Shown here: in pieces, positions 21,664-22,508 of the stretch
Numbering within the stretch: the stretch's first letter is position 1
Layout: each line of letters begins with the position of its first letter
NCBI GenBank assembly: GCA_044507975.1
Contig: JBIQIQ010000027.1
Coordinates: 1-22,508 of the forward strand
Direction of reading: 5' to 3'
DNA: 22,508 bases
Origin: DASRWD01 sp044507975
GTDB lineage: Bacteria; Deinococcota; Deinococci; Deinococcales; Trueperaceae
Program-made: the position numbers and the translations under genes
Notes under the pieces: model-generated
What the model was told of the DNA's origin: nothing
The model's input: only the letters and a program-made list of their open reading frames with translations
Database searches by the model: none

Positions 21664-22508
21664 CTACCTGGCGATCTTCAACGTGCCGTGGAGGAACGTG
21701 GCCAGCACCGCGATCAAGGTGTCGGATACGACGGCGTCGTGAGGCGGCAGCAGCATCGCCTCGGCGGGGAGTGGGGTATCGACGAGGTTGTGGGTCAGGT
21801 CCGGCAGCTCGAGGTGTAGCGCCGTCGGCAGGGCGGCGGCGAGCAGCTCGCCGTCGACCTCCCTCACCTGAACGTCCTTGAGGCCCTGGACTATCAGCGT
21901 GGGGACGGAGAGGCTCGCTGCCAGCGCGGTGGGGTCGACGTCGATCTCGCTGCGCAGCAAGCCAGCTGCGGCGGCGAACGCTGGCGCGATCTGGTTGTCG
22001 GCCAGCTCGCCCGTGACCTCGAGGGCCACGCCCTCCGACGCGCGTACGGCCTCCAGCAGCTCATCGAGGTCGTCCGCGTACGCCTGGACGCCGGCCGGAT
22101 CGAGGCCGCCCCGCTCCGCCGACGCCACGACCTGCTCCCGCAGGAGGTCGGCGAACGTCCGGCCGGCTGTCGCGAGCAGTACCACCACGTCGGGGCTGGC
22201 GTAACCCTCGGCGACCGCGTAGAGGGCGACGAGGCCGCCCTCCGAGTGCCCGATGAGGCCCAGCCTGTCGCCGTCTACCCCCTCGGTGCGCGCCAGCTCG
22301 GCGAGCCAGTCGGCCGTGTTCTGGGCGTACGTCTGGAGCGTGACGGCGTTCCCGTCGCCGGTGGAGGGCGGGATCCCGAGCTTGGCGACTCGCAGCACGC
22401 CGTAGCCGGAGCAGCCCAGAGCACCCGCGAGCTGGGCGTAGCCAGAGTTTGCGATCAGAGGCGCGGCGTTGCCGGCCACGTCGACGGCCCCGCTGCCCGG
22501 CAGGAGCA
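21664..22508 (-). CDS. Alpha/beta hydrolase (N-terminus cut by window edge)
   Basis: About 281 residues are visible and the frame runs off the right edge, so the start is missing. LLPGSGAVDVAGN at the edge is the oxyanion-side turn of serine hydrolases that usually begin with a PGSGxxDxxGN motif. The nucleophile Ser is in LIGHSEGGLVA, the acid Asp probably in IVQGLKDVQV, and the catalytic His in LPDLTHNLVD. The lid region (about LREQVVASAERGGL to VDPTALAAS) is helical. The order fits esterase/dienelactone-hydrolase-like proteins acting on small esters; the substrate is unknown. An export signal, common in this group, could lie in the missing part. The ribbon-helix-helix gene follows 11 bases after its stop. 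Confidence 0.88.
   Translation of the reverse strand, partial: LLPGSGAVDVAGNAAPLIANSGYAQLAGALGCSGYGVLRVAKLGIPPSTGDGNAVTLQTYAQNTADWLAELARTEGVDGDRLGLIGHSEGGLVALYAVAEGYASPDVVVLLATAGRTFADLLREQVVASAERGGLDPAGVQAYADDLDELLEAVRASEGVALEVTGELADNQIAPAFAAAAGLLRSEIDVDPTALAASLSVPTLIVQGLKDVQVREVDGELLAAALPTALHLELPDLTHNLVDTPLPAEAMLLPPHDAVVSDTLIAVLATFLHGTLKIAR

Noticed and set aside
21461..22508. Toxin-antitoxin module involving the ribbon-helix-helix protein
   Set aside because: Its neighbours are an ordinary alpha/beta hydrolase and a TRAP binding protein; no toxin-like small protein adjoins it.
1..22508. tRNA, rRNA, CRISPR, insertion sequence, attachment site or replication origin
   Set aside because: I looked for tRNA-like arms, regularly spaced repeats, transposase motifs and terminal inverted repeats and saw none; a tRNAscan or repeat search would be needed to exclude small ones.

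Overview
This is a GC-rich (roughly 70%), gene-dense bacterial segment. Gene starts are often GTG, and neighbouring genes often overlap by 1-4 bases. Several genes have a TANNNT -10 hexamer sitting only 5-8 bases before the start codon, which is the arrangement of leaderless transcripts. Together with a Thermus/Rhodobacter-type keto-acid TRAP binding protein and the alaS-ruvX-mltG order, this suggests a member of the Deinococcota, perhaps Trueperaceae. That placement is an inference from style and has not been tested by a search. I recognise no rRNA, tRNA, CRISPR array, insertion sequence or prophage gene.

Left part, minus strand (1-2813): an operon of an unknown ParB-like protein, a deoxyribose-phosphate aldolase of the animal (human DERA-like) type, and an aldehyde dehydrogenase cut by the window edge. 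The last two would turn deoxyribose 5-phosphate into glyceraldehyde 3-phosphate plus acetaldehyde, and oxidise an aldehyde product. Divergent from it (2898-5163, plus strand) are three overlapping genes: a D-cysteine desulfhydrase/ACC-deaminase family enzyme, a YhbS-like acetyltransferase and an Asp/Glu-racemase family protein.

Middle (5275-11136): a complete phosphonate/phosphate-type ABC importer (binding protein, ATPase, two permeases). A strong hairpin and an apparent internal leaderless promoter lie between the binding protein and the rest. Next come a polytopic membrane protein with an HAHSH motif (plus) and an MFS transporter (minus). These two converge so tightly that both stop codons lie in one CTAG.

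Housekeeping block (11241-15471, plus): alanyl-tRNA synthetase, the RuvX/YqgF nuclease and the MltG lytic transglycosylase, all overlapping. A seven-codon leader reading frame seems to precede alaS.

Right part (15548-22508): TRAP transporter membrane subunits dctQ and dctM (plus). Then on the minus strand come a large lipoprotein subtilase, the TakP-like TRAP binding protein, a small ribbon-helix-helix protein and an alpha/beta hydrolase cut by the right edge. The TRAP system is thus split, with its binding protein on the other strand beyond the protease.

No single spectacular new system is evident. The most notable points are the ParB-like protein tied to deoxyribose catabolism, two short leader ORFs that overlap the starts of alaS and of the protease, a repeated leaderless-promoter pattern that includes hairpin-promoter junctions, and the HAHSH membrane protein.
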